Source of the DNA: a bacterium
Lineage (GTDB): Bacteria > Bacillota > Clostridia > Oscillospirales > Oscillospiraceae
Length of the DNA stretch: 58,982 nucleotides
Assembly: GCA_004560375.1 (NCBI GenBank)
Contig: SFVC01000020.1
Span: 1-58,982 of the forward strand
Direction: 5' to 3'
Shown: positions 27,280-35,293 of the stretch, piece after piece
Numbering within the stretch: position 1 is the stretch's first letter
Layout of the letters: each line of letters starts with the position of its first letter
Made by a program: the position numbers and the translations under genes
Notes under the pieces: generated by a model
The model's database searches: none
Seen by the model: only the letters and a program-made list of their open reading frames with translations
Told to the model about the DNA's origin: nothing

Positions 27280-27813
27280 GTGACCATAGCAAGTACGGCT
27301 CATCAGATCAACGAGGAAATCCGCGACCGGGAGGTGCGGCTCATCGGCGCCGACGGCGCCCAGCTGGGCGTCATGTCCGCCCGGGAGGCCCAGGCACGCG
27401 CCGACGAGGCCGGGCTGGACCTGGTGAAGATCTCCCCCACCGCCACCCCCCCCGTGTGCAAGCTCATGGACTACGGCAAGTTCAAGTTCGAGCAGGCCAA
27501 GCGGGAGAAAGAGGCCAAGAAGAACCAGCACGTGGTGGAGGTCAAGGAGGTGCGGATGTCCCCCGGCATCGACATCGGCGACTTCAATACCAAGCTGCGA
27601 AACGCCCAGAAGTTCTTGGGCGAGGGGAACCGGGTGAAGGTCACCGTCCGCTTCCGGGGCCGGGAGATGGCCCACACCGACATCGGCCGGAAGCTGCTGC
27701 TGGACTTCGCCGAGCAGTGCGGCGAGCTGGCGGTGCTGGACAAGGAGCCCAAGCTGGAGGGCCGGCACATGAGCATCTTCCTGTCCGCCAAGAGCGCTAA
27801 GACAAATAAGTAA
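27280..27813 (+). CDS. infC: Translation initiation factor IF-3
   Basis: IF-3 binds the 30S subunit, blocks premature 50S joining and checks the initiator tRNA and start codon. The protein of about 177 residues has the N-domain opening HQINEEIRDREVRLIGADG, the linker rich in Lys/Glu (EQAKREKEAKKN), and the C-domain KEVRMSPGIDIGDFNTKLRNA. Start choice is unusual: GTG 27280 lies only 3 nt from AGGAGG, whereas an in-frame ATA at 27286 lies at the ideal 9 nt. Rare AUU/AUA starts are known for infC because IF-3 discriminates against them and so regulates itself. The coordinates given use GTG as the nearest conventional codon. First gene of an operon with rpmI and rplT. Confidence 0.95.
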   Translation: MTIASTAHQINEEIRDREVRLIGADGAQLGVMSAREAQARADEAGLDLVKISPTATPPVCKLMDYGKFKFEQAKREKEAKKNQHVVEVKEVRMSPGIDIGDFNTKLRNAQKFLGEGNRVKVTVRFRGREMAHTDIGRKLLLDFAEQCGELAVLDKEPKLEGRHMSIFLSAKSAKTNK

Positions 27814-27863
27814 TCCCCTGCGGCATACGCCGCGTATCAACTTACGAAAAGGAGACAACCGCC

Positions 27864-28067
27864 ATGCCTAAAGTCAAAACCCACAGCGGCGCCAAGAAGC
27901 GCTTCAAGCTGACCAAGAACGGCCAGGTCAAACGGGCCCACGCCAACAAGAGCCACCTGCTCAACGGCCACGGCAAGACCCGCAAGCTCAAGAGGAGCCT
28001 CCGCAAGGCCGGCTACGCCGACGTCACCAACGCGGCCACCATCAAGCGCATGATCCCCTATAAATAA
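27864..28067 (+). CDS. rpmI: 50S ribosomal protein L35
   Basis: L35 is a small basic 23S rRNA-binding protein. The 67-residue product MPKVKTHSGAKKRFKLT... with HANKSHLLNGHGKTRKLKR is a full-length match to the family pattern. AAAGGAGA precedes the ATG at good spacing. It is the middle gene of the conserved infC-rpmI-rplT operon. Confidence 0.98.
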   Translation: MPKVKTHSGAKKRFKLTKNGQVKRAHANKSHLLNGHGKTRKLKRSLRKAGYADVTNAATIKRMIPYK

Positions 28068-28118
28068 GGGACGGAACGAGATTTTTACTTTCACTCAACT
28101 ATAGGAGGCTGAACAACA

Positions 28119-28475
28119 ATGGCAAGAGTCAAAGGCGCGATGATGACGCGCAAGAGAAGGAATAAGATCCTCAAGCTGGCCAAGGGCTACTGGGGCGCCA
28201 AGAGCAAGCACTTCAAGATGGCCAACGAGCAGGTGATGAAGTCCCTGCAGTACGCCTACGTGGGCCGCCGGCTGAAGAAGCGCGACTTCCGTCAGCTGTG
28301 GATCGCCCGGATCAGCGCCGGCTGCAAGATGAACGGCATGAACTACTCCACCTTCATGCACGGCCTGAAGCTGGCCAACGTGGAGATCAACCGCAAGATG
28401 CTGGCCGAGCTGGCCGTCAACGACAAGGCCGCCTTCACCCAGCTCACCGAGCTGGCCAAGGGCAAGCTGGCCTGA
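28119..28475 (+). CDS. rplT: 50S ribosomal protein L20
   Basis: L20 binds 23S rRNA early in 50S assembly and in Firmicutes also represses its own operon through the infC leader. The 118-residue protein shows the family signature: MARVKGAMMTRKRRNKILKLAKGYWGAKS, then QLWIARISAGCKMNGMNYSTFMHGL split across the C-domain. AGGAGG is upstream of the ATG. A strong terminator follows within 20 nt, ending the operon. Confidence 0.98.
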   Translation: MARVKGAMMTRKRRNKILKLAKGYWGAKSKHFKMANEQVMKSLQYAYVGRRLKKRDFRQLWIARISAGCKMNGMNYSTFMHGLKLANVEINRKMLAELAVNDKAAFTQLTELAKGKLA

Positions 28476-28489
28476 CAACGAAACACCGA

Positions 28490-28519
28490 AGCGCCCGGTC
28501 GAATGACCGGGCGCTTTTT
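28490..28519 (+). terminator. Terminator of infC-rpmI-rplT
   Basis: AGCGCCCGGTC pairs with GACCGGGCGCT over GAAT and runs into TTTTT. Confidence 0.93.
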
Positions 28520-28545
28520 CGCCGTTCCGCCTTAGATCCGGGCGG

Positions 28546-28580
28546 AAAAACGCCCCTGATTTCCTCGGAAATCAGGGGCG
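28546..28580 (-). terminator. Terminator of metQ
   Basis: CGCCCCTGATTTCC pairs perfectly with GGAAATCAGGGGCG; the minus-strand copy ends in TTTTTCC. Confidence 0.92.
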
Positions 28581-28590
28581 TCTGCCTTGA

Positions 28591-29403
28591 TTAGCTTACG
28601 GCCACCACCGCGCCGCCATAGGTCTTCTGGATGAAGTCCTTGACCTGCTGGGACTGGAGGGCCTTCACCAGGGCCTGGATGGCCTCGTCCTTCTCCCGTC
28701 CCTCCTTGACGGCCAGCACGTTGACATAGGCGGTGCCCGCGGTGCCCTGGGCGGACTCGATGGCCAGGGCGTCGTCGATCTTCAGGCCCGCGTCAATGGC
28801 GTAGTTGCCGTTGATCACCGCGATGTCCAGGCTGTCCAGGGAGCGGGGCAGCTGGGCCGCCTCCAGCTCCTCGATCCGGTAGTTGTGGGGGTTGTCCGCG
28901 ATGTCCAGCTTGGTGGGCTCCAGGCCCACGTTGTCCGCCAGCTTGATCAGCCCCTGCTCCTGGAGCAGCAGCAGGGCCCGGCCGCCGTTGGTGGGGTCGT
29001 TGGGAATGCCGATCTGGGCGCCGTCGGGCAGGCTGGCCAGGTCGGCCACCTTGCCGGCGTAGATGCCGAAGGGCTCGTAGTGGATCTCGGCCACGCTGAC
29101 CAGATGGGTGCCGTGCTCCTGGTTGAAGTTGTTCATGTAGGTGATGTGCTGGAAGTAGTTGGCGTCGTTCTCGCCGGATTCCACCGCCTCGTTGGGCACA
29201 ATATAGTCATTGTACTCCACGATCTCCAGGGTGATGCCCTGCTCCGCCAGGATCTCCTTGGCGATCTCCAGGATCTCGGCGTGGGGGGCGGGGGAGGCGC
29301 CCACCTTCAGGGTGGTGTTCTGCTTGCCGCCGCAGGCGGACAGCAGGGTCAGGCACAGCGCCGCGGCCAGAGCCAGGGCCAAAGCCAGAGCTTTCTTCTT
29401 CAT
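28591..29403 (-). CDS. metQ: Methionine-binding lipoprotein MetQ
   Basis: MetQ is the extracellular, membrane-anchored receptor of the MetNIQ methionine importer. The 270-residue precursor starts with a lipoprotein signal ending LLSAC (Cys about 24). The mature part has the NlpA/MetQ pattern: LKVGASPAPHAEILE, VEYNDYIVPNEAVESGENDANYFQHITYM, and the C-terminal VKDFIQKTYGGAVV. AAAGGAGA is 8 nt before the ATG. It has its own promoter and a Met-type T-box leader, separate from metNI encoded further upstream on the same strand, so receptor synthesis is directly tied to uncharged tRNA-Met. Confidence 0.94.
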   Translation of the reverse strand: MKKKALALALALAAALCLTLLSACGGKQNTTLKVGASPAPHAEILEIAKEILAEQGITLEIVEYNDYIVPNEAVESGENDANYFQHITYMNNFNQEHGTHLVSVAEIHYEPFGIYAGKVADLASLPDGAQIGIPNDPTNGGRALLLLQEQGLIKLADNVGLEPTKLDIADNPHNYRIEELEAAQLPRSLDSLDIAVINGNYAIDAGLKIDDALAIESAQGTAGTAYVNVLAVKEGREKDEAIQALVKALQSQQVKDFIQKTYGGAVVAVS

Positions 29404-29480
29404 ATCCGTATCTCCTTTTCGCTTTCAATGATATGTGAACCGCTCCCGCGGGATTCACCGGATCCAGGTTCCCAAGGCAC

Positions 29481-29773
29481 AAAAAAACGCCCCTGACAGA
29501 TTGTCAAGGACGAGAGCGGCCTGACCGCTTCGTGGTACCACCTTGCTTCACCCGCCCCTCGCGGGGCTGGGCCTTACCGGGTGCCGACACACCCTGGCGC
29601 TGTGACGGGCGCTCCCGTCGCGGCCTATGGCTGGGGTACAGCGGTCGGCCGCGCGGCTCCGAGGCCATGTTCAGCGCGGCCCTCCGTACCCGTTTCCAGC
29701 TCCCCGGGCTCTCTGTGCCGTATCTCCGCGCCTACTCTCCCCATCATTGCCTTTTGTCCATTATTTGAATTGT
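29481..29773 (-). promoter_or_regulatory. T-box riboswitch, methionine specifier, upstream of metQ
   Basis: On the minus strand the leader contains the T-box core AAGGTGGTACCACG (29531-29544 region), whose bulge pairs with the tRNA acceptor end, and a competing terminator: CGTCCTTGACA pairs with TGTCAGGGGCG followed by seven T (29481-29487). The candidate specifier is ATG in GAACATGGCC at 29666-29668, in the Stem I region preceded by AGAGTA-type conserved bases. When uncharged tRNA-Met binds, the antiterminator forms and metQ is transcribed. The regulated gene agrees with the specifier. Confidence 0.93.
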
Positions 29774-29779
29774 GATGTT

Positions 29780-29808
29780 AGTTTAACGCATTGAAGCGCC
29801 TTTGTCAA
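29780..29808 (-). promoter_or_regulatory. Promoter of the T-box-metQ transcript
   Basis: TTGACA and TAAACT on the minus strand with a 17-bp spacer. Confidence 0.8.
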
Positions 29809-29826
29809 CCAACATCCTGCACAGAG

Positions 29827-29860
29827 AAAAAACGGACAAAGCGGCCCCGCTTTGTCCGTT
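29827..29860 (-). terminator. Terminator of metNI
   Basis: AACGGACAAAGCGG pairs with CCGCTTTGTCCGTT, followed by TTTTCTC on the minus strand. It separates metNI from the T-box promoter a few bases further on. Confidence 0.9.
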
Positions 29861-29874
29861 TTCACAAGAACCGG

Positions 29875-30636
29875 TCACATGGCCCCGGGGATTTGCTTAT
29901 TCCGCTGGATCTGCTTTTTGAACGCCCTCCGGCCGCCGGAGGTTAGCCGCTTGTCCAGCCGAGCCGCCAGGCGGGAGCCGATGGACTGGAAGATCTGCAC
30001 CAGGATGACGATCAGCACCACCGCCACCAGCATGACAGCGTAGTTATAGCGGTTATAGCCATAATTGATGGCGATTTTGCCCAGCCCGCCGCCGCCGATG
30101 GCCCCCGCCATGGCGCCGTAGCCCAGGATGGTGATGAACGCGGTGGTGAAGCTGGAGATCAGGGAGGGCAGGCACTCCGGCACCATCACCTTGGAGACGA
30201 TCTGCCAGGTGGTGCAGCCCATGGCCTGGGCGGCCTCCAGCACGCCCTTGTCCAGCTCCCGCAGGGAGGTCTCCACCAGCCGGGCGATAAAGGGCGCCGC
30301 GGCGATGATGAGAGGCGGGATGGAGGCGGGGGTGCCGATTTTGGTGCCCAGCAGCACCATGCTCAGGGGCAACACGCACAGCATGAGAATCAGGAAGGGC
30401 ACCGAGCGCACAATGTTGATGACAAAGTTCAGTACCTTCATCAGAGGGCCGGGCAGGGGCCGTATGCCGCCCCGCTCCCCCATGATCAGCAGCACCCCCA
30501 GCACCAGGCCCAGCAGATAGGCCACCGCGGTGGCGATCACGGTGGAGTACAGCGTCTCCCAGATGCCAAACGCGAACTCATTGAAATACTTGGGGTTGGC
30601 CAGCATTTCGGAAAAGTCGGCGAAAAATTTATCCAT
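29875..30636 (-). CDS. metI: Methionine ABC transporter permease MetI
   Basis: MetI forms the membrane channel of MetNIQ. The 253-residue protein has about five to six hydrophobic segments and the permease EAA-type loop DKGVLEAAQAMGCTTWQIVSKVMVPEC split around residues 145-170, preceded by NIVRSVPFLILM. It is longer than typical MetI (about 220) mainly through a charged C-terminal tail (KRLTSGGRRAFKKQIQRNKQ). The start overlaps the metN stop by 8 nt, so translation is coupled. A terminator follows the stop. Confidence 0.93.
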   Translation of the reverse strand: MDKFFADFSEMLANPKYFNEFAFGIWETLYSTVIATAVAYLLGLVLGVLLIMGERGGIRPLPGPLMKVLNFVINIVRSVPFLILMLCVLPLSMVLLGTKIGTPASIPPLIIAAAPFIARLVETSLRELDKGVLEAAQAMGCTTWQIVSKVMVPECLPSLISSFTTAFITILGYGAMAGAIGGGGLGKIAINYGYNRYNYAVMLVAVVLIVILVQIFQSIGSRLAARLDKRLTSGGRRAFKKQIQRNKQIPGAM

Positions 30637-31633
30637 GGTAATCCCGCACCTCCTCCATGGTGATGTTGGGCTGGTTTTTCAGGTAGGCCACCGCCTTGGC
30701 GGCCTCCGGCGGATCCTCCGGCAGGCCCAGCAGCATGGTGCCAAAGGCCTGGCCGTTCACGTTCCGGGTGTCCGCCCCCAGGATGTTCACCTTCACGCCG
30801 CAGTCGATGGCCAGGGACGCGATGAGGGGCTCGTAGCTGGAGCCGCCGTTGAAGGCGATGCGGATCACCTTGGCGGCGGGGAGCTGGGCGATATGTACCC
30901 CGTCGGGGTAGACGAGGCGGCGGCCCGCCTCGGTCTGGGGGTTGGAGAAAACCTCCTCCACCGTGCCCGTCTCCATCACCCGGCCGTGATCCAGGATGGC
31001 CACGTGGGTGCAGATCTCCTCCACCACCGCCATCTCGTGGGTGATCACCACCACGGTGATGCCCAGCCGCTTGTTGATGTCCTTGATGAGCCGCAGGATG
31101 TCCCGGGTGGTTTTGGGATCCAGGGCGGAGGTGGCCTCGTCGCACAGCAGGATCCTGGGGTCGCAGGCCAGGGCCCGGGCGATGGCCACCCGCTGCTTCT
31201 GCCCGCCGGACAGCTGGGCGGGGTAGGCGTCCGCCTTGTCGGGCAGGCCCACCACGTCCAGCAGCTCCCGGGCCCGCTTCTCCGCGTCCGCCCTTTTTAC
31301 CTTGGCGATCTCCATGGGGAAGCAGATGTTTTTCAGGCAGGTGCGCTGCATGAGCAGGTTGAACTGCTGGAAGATCATGCTGATGGAACGCCGCTGGGCG
31401 ATGAGGCCCTTCTGATCCATGGCGCACAGATCCGCGCCGTCGACGAGCACCTGGCCGGAGGTGGGCCGCTCCAGCAGGTTGATGCACCGCACCAGGGTGG
31501 ACTTGCCCGCGCCGCTCATGCCCACGATGCCGTACACGTCGCCGTCGCCGATGGTGAGGGTCACGTCCGTCAGGGCGTGGAGCTCCCCCTCGGCGGTGGG
31601 GAACACCTTGGAGATGTTTTTCAGTTCAATCAT
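30629..31633 (-). CDS. metN: Methionine ABC transporter ATPase MetN
   Basis: MetN powers methionine import. The 334-residue protein has Walker A GMSGAGKSTLVRCIN near residue 38, the signature LSGGQKQRVAIARAL near 140, Walker B ILLCDEATSALDP near 162 and the switch VITHEM near 195. The C-terminal quarter (from about 265) is the NIL regulatory domain, which in MetN binds methionine and inhibits transport. The start is the ATG after AAAGGGGGGAG; upstream in-frame codons lie in a structured leader. It is followed by metI, with metQ separately controlled. Confidence 0.95.
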   Translation of the reverse strand: MIELKNISKVFPTAEGELHALTDVTLTIGDGDVYGIVGMSGAGKSTLVRCINLLERPTSGQVLVDGADLCAMDQKGLIAQRRSISMIFQQFNLLMQRTCLKNICFPMEIAKVKRADAEKRARELLDVVGLPDKADAYPAQLSGGQKQRVAIARALACDPRILLCDEATSALDPKTTRDILRLIKDINKRLGITVVVITHEMAVVEEICTHVAILDHGRVMETGTVEEVFSNPQTEAGRRLVYPDGVHIAQLPAAKVIRIAFNGGSSYEPLIASLAIDCGVKVNILGADTRNVNGQAFGTMLLGLPEDPPEAAKAVAYLKNQPNITMEEVRDYHG

Positions 31634-31787
31634 GGGGTTCTCCCCCCTTTCTGTCGTCGAAGCAAAGTCCGCTCTACTCCGTTTCCGCCTGCGGCGAAAA
31701 CTGCGTTCGCTCCCTTGCTTCTCCTCTCCCCACAAAGCCAAAGAGCGGCTTTGCGGGGGCCCCTTGGGGTTCCTTGTAATGACCTTT

Positions 31788-31816
31788 ATTGTATGCCGAA
31801 ACCGGGAGGTTGTCAA
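31788..31816 (-). promoter_or_regulatory. Promoter of metNI
   Basis: TTGACA and TACAAT on the minus strand with a 17-bp spacer; the -35 box sits in the loop of the preceding hairpin. The resulting leader of about 150 nt is structured but has no T-box or SAM riboswitch core that I can recognise. Confidence 0.8.
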
Positions 31817-31831
31817 GAACCTCCCGGTTTC
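31798..31831 (-). terminator. Hairpin after the CmpB-like gene
   Basis: GAAACCGGGAGGTT pairs perfectly with AACCTCCCGGTTTC over CTTGAC. There is no T-run, so termination may be incomplete; the loop contains the metNI -35 box. Confidence 0.6.
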
Positions 31832-31847
31832 TCAGAACGGGGTGCCC

Positions 31848-32372
31848 CTATCCCTCCGCGTACCATTTCAGCACCTCGGTGCTGCCCGTCCGCCGCAGGG
31901 CCGCGCAGGACACCAGACTGTCCGCCGCCAACACAATAAAAGCCGGGGGCGCCAGCCAGGCCGGGATCCGGGCCACCACCCCCGCCGCCAGGGGGTGAAC
32001 CCCGTACACCAGCAGCAGGGCCAGCGCCGTCCAGCACAGGGAGAACGCCGGACATACCAGCCCCCCCAGGCTGCCGGGGATGCCCTCGTAGTCCCAGAAT
32101 TTCACCCCCAGAACATAGCGGTAGAAGGCCCCCAGAATCAGTTCCGTCCCGGTGGCCGCCAGCCCCCCGGACAGCGCCACCCACAGGGGGCCGTTCCCCA
32201 GCGGGGCCAGCCCCAGGATCAGGCAGGCCCCCAGGCCGTACACCGGGCACAGGGGCAGGAGGATCAGGCACTTCCGATCCCGCTTGGGGTGGCCGGAGGC
32301 CCGGGCGAAGGCCACCTCCAGCAGGAAGCCCAAAAAGCTGTACAGATAAAAATACCAGAGCCACCGCGCCAT
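31848..32372 (-). CDS. Putative ABC transporter membrane protein, CmpB-like (PF06541 family)
   Basis: A 174-residue membrane protein with about five hydrophobic segments. The pattern WLWYFYLYSFLGFLLEVAF at the start, the RKCLILLPLCPVYGLGACLIL segment, TELILGAFYRYVLGVKFWDYEGIPG and GLVCPAFSLCW are typical of the small membrane proteins annotated as CmpB-like or type IV ABC permeases; their transport role is not established. I chose the ATG before RWLWYFY with GGAGGGGG upstream at a rather long spacing; a frame extending 20 codons further lacks a ribosome-binding site. Divergent from miaA. Confidence 0.75.
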   Translation of the reverse strand: MARWLWYFYLYSFLGFLLEVAFARASGHPKRDRKCLILLPLCPVYGLGACLILGLAPLGNGPLWVALSGGLAATGTELILGAFYRYVLGVKFWDYEGIPGSLGGLVCPAFSLCWTALALLLVYGVHPLAAGVVARIPAWLAPPAFIVLAADSLVSCAALRRTGSTEVLKWYAEG

Positions 32373-32455
32373 CAAAATTCCGCCCCCTCCTGTCGTCTTG
32401 AAGGTTAGGATGGATCGGGGCCGGCGTTTCATGCGGGGAACTTTTTGGGAACCGA

Positions 32456-32484
32456 TTGAATCCCGGCAAAATTTATGATATTCT
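32456..32484 (+). promoter_or_regulatory. Promoter of miaA-hfq
   Basis: TTGAAT (32456-32461) and TATTCT (32479-32484), 17-bp spacer. Confidence 0.65.
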
Positions 32485-32518
32485 ATAAGGTACTATCCTT
32501 CCCGGAGGGGGGCTGCCC

Positions 32519-33463
32519 ATGAAACCGAACATCCTGGTAATCTGCGGCCCCACCGCCTCCGCCAAGACCTCCCTGGCCGTGGAGCTGGCCCTCCGCTTCG
32601 GCGGGGAGGTGGTATCCGCCGACTCCATGCAGATCTACCGCCGCATGGACATCGGCACCGCCAAGCCCACCCCCCAGGAGACCCGGGGCGTCCCCCACCA
32701 CATGATCGACGTGGCCGATCCCGGGGAGAACTACTCCGTGGCCCGGTACGTCCAGGAGGCCGTGCCCATCGTGGACGGTATTCTGGCCCGGGGCAGGCTG
32801 CCCATCGTGGCCGGGGGAACGGGGCTTTACATCGACCACCTCATCGCGGGCCGGCGGTTCGCCCCCTTCACGCCGGACAGCGGCCTGCGGGAGGAGCTTC
32901 AGGCCCAGGCGAAAACAGACGGCCTGCCCGCCCTGTACGCCCGGCTGGAGCGGGCGGATCCCCAGGCCGCCGCCCGCGTCCACCCCAACGACGAGAAGAG
33001 GATCATCCGGGCGCTGGAGGTGTTTTTATCCACCGGCAAGCCCCTGTCCCAGTTTGACGCGGAGAGCCGCGCCCTGCCCAACCGCTACACGCCGCTGACC
33101 GTCGCATTGAACTTCCGGGAGCGCCCCTGGCTGTGGGAGCGCATCGACCGCCGGGTGGACGAGATGATGGCCCGGGGGCTGGAAGGGGAGGTGCGCGCCC
33201 TGCTGGCGGACGGGATCCCCCCGGACTGCACCGCCATGCAGGCCATCGGCTACAAGGAGATGGCCGCCGCCATTTTGGAGGGCCGCCCCGTCCGGTCGGG
33301 GGCGGAGGAGGTCAAGCTCCGATCCCGGCAGTACGCCAAGCGGCAGATCACCTGGTTCCGCCGGAACCGGGAGGCCCACTGGTTTGAATGGAAAAAAATA
33401 CCAAACATTTCTGCCGCCCTCTCTTTTTCGACAGAACTTATTAGGGACTCTGGTCTACAATAA
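32519..33463 (+). CDS. miaA: tRNA dimethylallyltransferase
   Basis: MiaA transfers a dimethylallyl group to A37 of tRNAs that read codons starting with U, stabilising codon-anticodon pairing. The 314-residue length is normal. Visible motifs: P-loop GPTASAKTSLAVEL near residue 9 (the last Gly of the usual GxxxxGKT is Ala here), the DSMQIYRRMDIGTAKP substrate-binding block near 36, HHMIDVADP, the second tRNA-binding GGTGLYIDHLIAG near 98, and QAIGYKEM near 242. GGAGGGGGG precedes the ATG. hfq follows after 37 nt, the classical miaA-hfq neighbourhood. Confidence 0.96.
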   Translation: MKPNILVICGPTASAKTSLAVELALRFGGEVVSADSMQIYRRMDIGTAKPTPQETRGVPHHMIDVADPGENYSVARYVQEAVPIVDGILARGRLPIVAGGTGLYIDHLIAGRRFAPFTPDSGLREELQAQAKTDGLPALYARLERADPQAAARVHPNDEKRIIRALEVFLSTGKPLSQFDAESRALPNRYTPLTVALNFRERPWLWERIDRRVDEMMARGLEGEVRALLADGIPPDCTAMQAIGYKEMAAAILEGRPVRSGAEEVKLRSRQYAKRQITWFRRNREAHWFEWKKIPNISAALSFSTELIRDSGLQ

Positions 33464-33500
33464 ATGCGCTGGAACTAAATAAACAGAGGAGTGCATTACC

Positions 33501-33746
33501 ATGAGTCTTACATCCACCATTTCCGTCAACAAGCAGCCCAACATCCAGGACGCCTTCCTGTCCGCCGCCCGCCGCGCCGCCGCCCGGGTCACCGTCTTTC
33601 TGATGAACGGCTACCAGCTCCGGGGGGTGATCACCGCCTTCGACCCCTACGTGGTGGTGGTGGTGTCCGACGGCAAGCAGCAGGTCATCTACAAGCACGC
33701 CATCTCCACCATTGCCCCGGAGCATCCTGTGGAGCTGGAGGGGTAG
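33501..33746 (+). CDS. hfq: RNA-binding protein Hfq
   Basis: Hfq is a hexameric Sm-like RNA chaperone. The 81-residue protein has Sm1 (VTVFLMNGYQLRGVITAFDPYVVVV) and Sm2 ending in the signature YKHAISTI, plus the N-terminal NIQDAFLS with the Gln that contacts U-rich RNA. Compared with B. subtilis Hfq it has about ten extra residues at the N-terminus. AGAGGAG precedes the ATG. Position directly after miaA is conserved in many bacteria. Confidence 0.96.
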   Translation: MSLTSTISVNKQPNIQDAFLSAARRAAARVTVFLMNGYQLRGVITAFDPYVVVVVSDGKQQVIYKHAISTIAPEHPVELEG

Positions 33747-33897
33747 GGGGGCGCCCCCGGGGGGTGGCAGGGGGGCGCCCCTGCTTGACCTCGCCCGGGT
33801 GCCCCCGGGGGGGCCGCCCCACACCCGGCCGGTGTGCCGCCCACCCCCGCAGGGGGGTTCAGGGGGCGCAGCCCCAGAGAAAGAAAGGAACCATACT
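33747..33897. repeat. GC-rich spacer with repetitive G/C runs
   Basis: This 151-nt spacer is dominated by runs such as GGGGGGCGCCCC and GGGGGCGCAGCCCC, similar to sequence at 58880-58910 at the other end of the window. Several overlapping hairpins are possible. No gene is seen. Confidence 0.5.
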
Positions 33898-35172
33898 ATG
33901 AGAGAAAGCACCCTTGCCACCAAGGTGATGATCGCCATCCTCTGCCTGGGGGTGGCGGTCTACCTGGCCGTCTACTTCGTCCGGGGCTGGGAGGAGCCCC
34001 TGGTCACCACCCGGGCCTACGCCTATACCCAGGACGTGGGCATGGAGGCCAGCGGTATCCTGGTGCGGGACGAGATGATCCTGCCCGACGCCGGGGGCAG
34101 CTATGTGGATCACATCCTGGGGGAGGGGGAAAAGGCCTCCGCCGGACAGGCCGCCGCCCTGCTGTACACCGATTCCGCCGTCCTCACCACCCGGCAGTCC
34201 ATCCGCACCCTCACCGCCGAGATCGAGCAGCTCCAGTATGCCCTGGACGACCGCACCCAGACGGGGGACGCCTCCCGGCTGGACAGCCAGGTGCTCGCCT
34301 CCATCACCGCCCTGCGCTCCCTCACGGCCCAGGGGGATCTCACCACCCTGGAGGACTGCGCCCTCAACCTGCGAACCATGGTGTTCAAGCGGGACTTCGC
34401 CTACGGCGACGGCAGCGCCGCCGGACAGCTCAGCCAGCTCATCCAGAGCAAGCAGGAGCAGCTGGCCCAGCTCAACGCCTCCCTGAACCAGGTGGCCCAG
34501 GTGGTGTACGCCCCCGCCGCCGGGGTGTTCTCCGGCACGGTGGACGGCTGGGAGGGTCTCATCACCCCGGACAAGCTGGACGAGCTCACCGCCCAGTCCC
34601 TGTCCGCCCTGCTCTCCCAGACCCCCGCCCCTGTCTCTGGCCCGGTGGGCAAGTTGATCACCGGCTCCACCTGGTACTTCGCCGCCCTGCTCCCCGGCAC
34701 CGACACCGGGCTGCAGTCCGGCAAAACCTACTCCCTCACCTTCTCCGGCGACTACTACGGCCAGATCCCCATGGAGCTGGAGCGGGTGTCCCTGGAGGGG
34801 GAGCAGACCCTGGCCATCTTCTCCTGCCGCACCCATCTGTCCGACACCACCCTGCTTCGGGTGCAGACGGTGGACGTGGTGATCCACCACCTGGAGGGCA
34901 TCCGCATCCCCCGAAAGGCCCTCCGGGTGGAGACGGTGGAGGAGCCGCTGGAGAGCGGGGATCCGGAGGGCGCCGCCCGGCAGGTGAACCGCTACAAGGT
35001 GTACACCGTGGAGCGCTCCCAGTCCTGGGGCCGGGAGGTGGACATACTGTACACCGACGAGAACTTCTACCTGGTGCGCCCGGTGGATCCCTCCGCCGCC
35101 AAGCGGCTGCGGGCCGGGGACGAGGTGATCCTGAACTCCTCCGACATCTACGACGGCAAGGTGGTGCGCTGA
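33898..35172 (+). CDS. HlyD-like membrane-anchored periplasmic adaptor-type protein
   Basis: A 424-residue protein with one N-terminal membrane anchor (VMIAILCLGVAVYLAVYFV, residues about 9-28) and a large extracellular part. After the anchor comes a biotinyl-lipoyl-like segment (MEASGILVRDEMILPDAGG), a helical hairpin region rich in Gln/Leu (TLTAEIEQLQYALDD to SKQEQLAQLNASLNQVAQ), a second lipoyl-like half (VVYAPAAGVFSGTVDGWEGL) and a beta-rich C-terminus with IRIPRKALRVE. This is the HlyD/membrane-fusion architecture. In clostridia such proteins lie upstream of yggS-sepF-divIVA, suggesting an envelope or division-related role rather than drug export; that is inference. Confidence 0.75.
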   Translation: MRESTLATKVMIAILCLGVAVYLAVYFVRGWEEPLVTTRAYAYTQDVGMEASGILVRDEMILPDAGGSYVDHILGEGEKASAGQAAALLYTDSAVLTTRQSIRTLTAEIEQLQYALDDRTQTGDASRLDSQVLASITALRSLTAQGDLTTLEDCALNLRTMVFKRDFAYGDGSAAGQLSQLIQSKQEQLAQLNASLNQVAQVVYAPAAGVFSGTVDGWEGLITPDKLDELTAQSLSALLSQTPAPVSGPVGKLITGSTWYFAALLPGTDTGLQSGKTYSLTFSGDYYGQIPMELERVSLEGEQTLAIFSCRTHLSDTTLLRVQTVDVVIHHLEGIRIPRKALRVETVEEPLESGDPEGAARQVNRYKVYTVERSQSWGREVDILYTDENFYLVRPVDPSAAKRLRAGDEVILNSSDIYDGKVVR

Positions 35173-35174
35173 GT

Positions 35175-35198
35175 TCCTTTTTCTCGAGAGAAAAAGGA
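35175..35198. repeat. Palindrome of the TTTCTC/GAGAAA repeat family
   Basis: Eleven-base arms TCCTTTTTCTC and GAGAAAAAGGA flank GA, followed by CCCAAAAAGAGC. The same pattern, with arms of 13 bp and CCAAAGAGC after it, occurs at 58910-58939. It may also work as a terminator after the HlyD-like gene. Confidence 0.65.
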
Positions 35199-35293
35199 CC
35201 CAAAAAGAGCTTGGGTTCGCTGACGGCCGTAACTCCAGATCGGTTCGCCGCCGCCCGGTAACGGCACGTCCCCTTGGATTGGAGGCTTGTGAC

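Noticed and set aside
31634..31780. SAM-I riboswitch before metNI
   Set aside because: The conserved SAM-I 5' sequence and four-way-junction helices are not visible.
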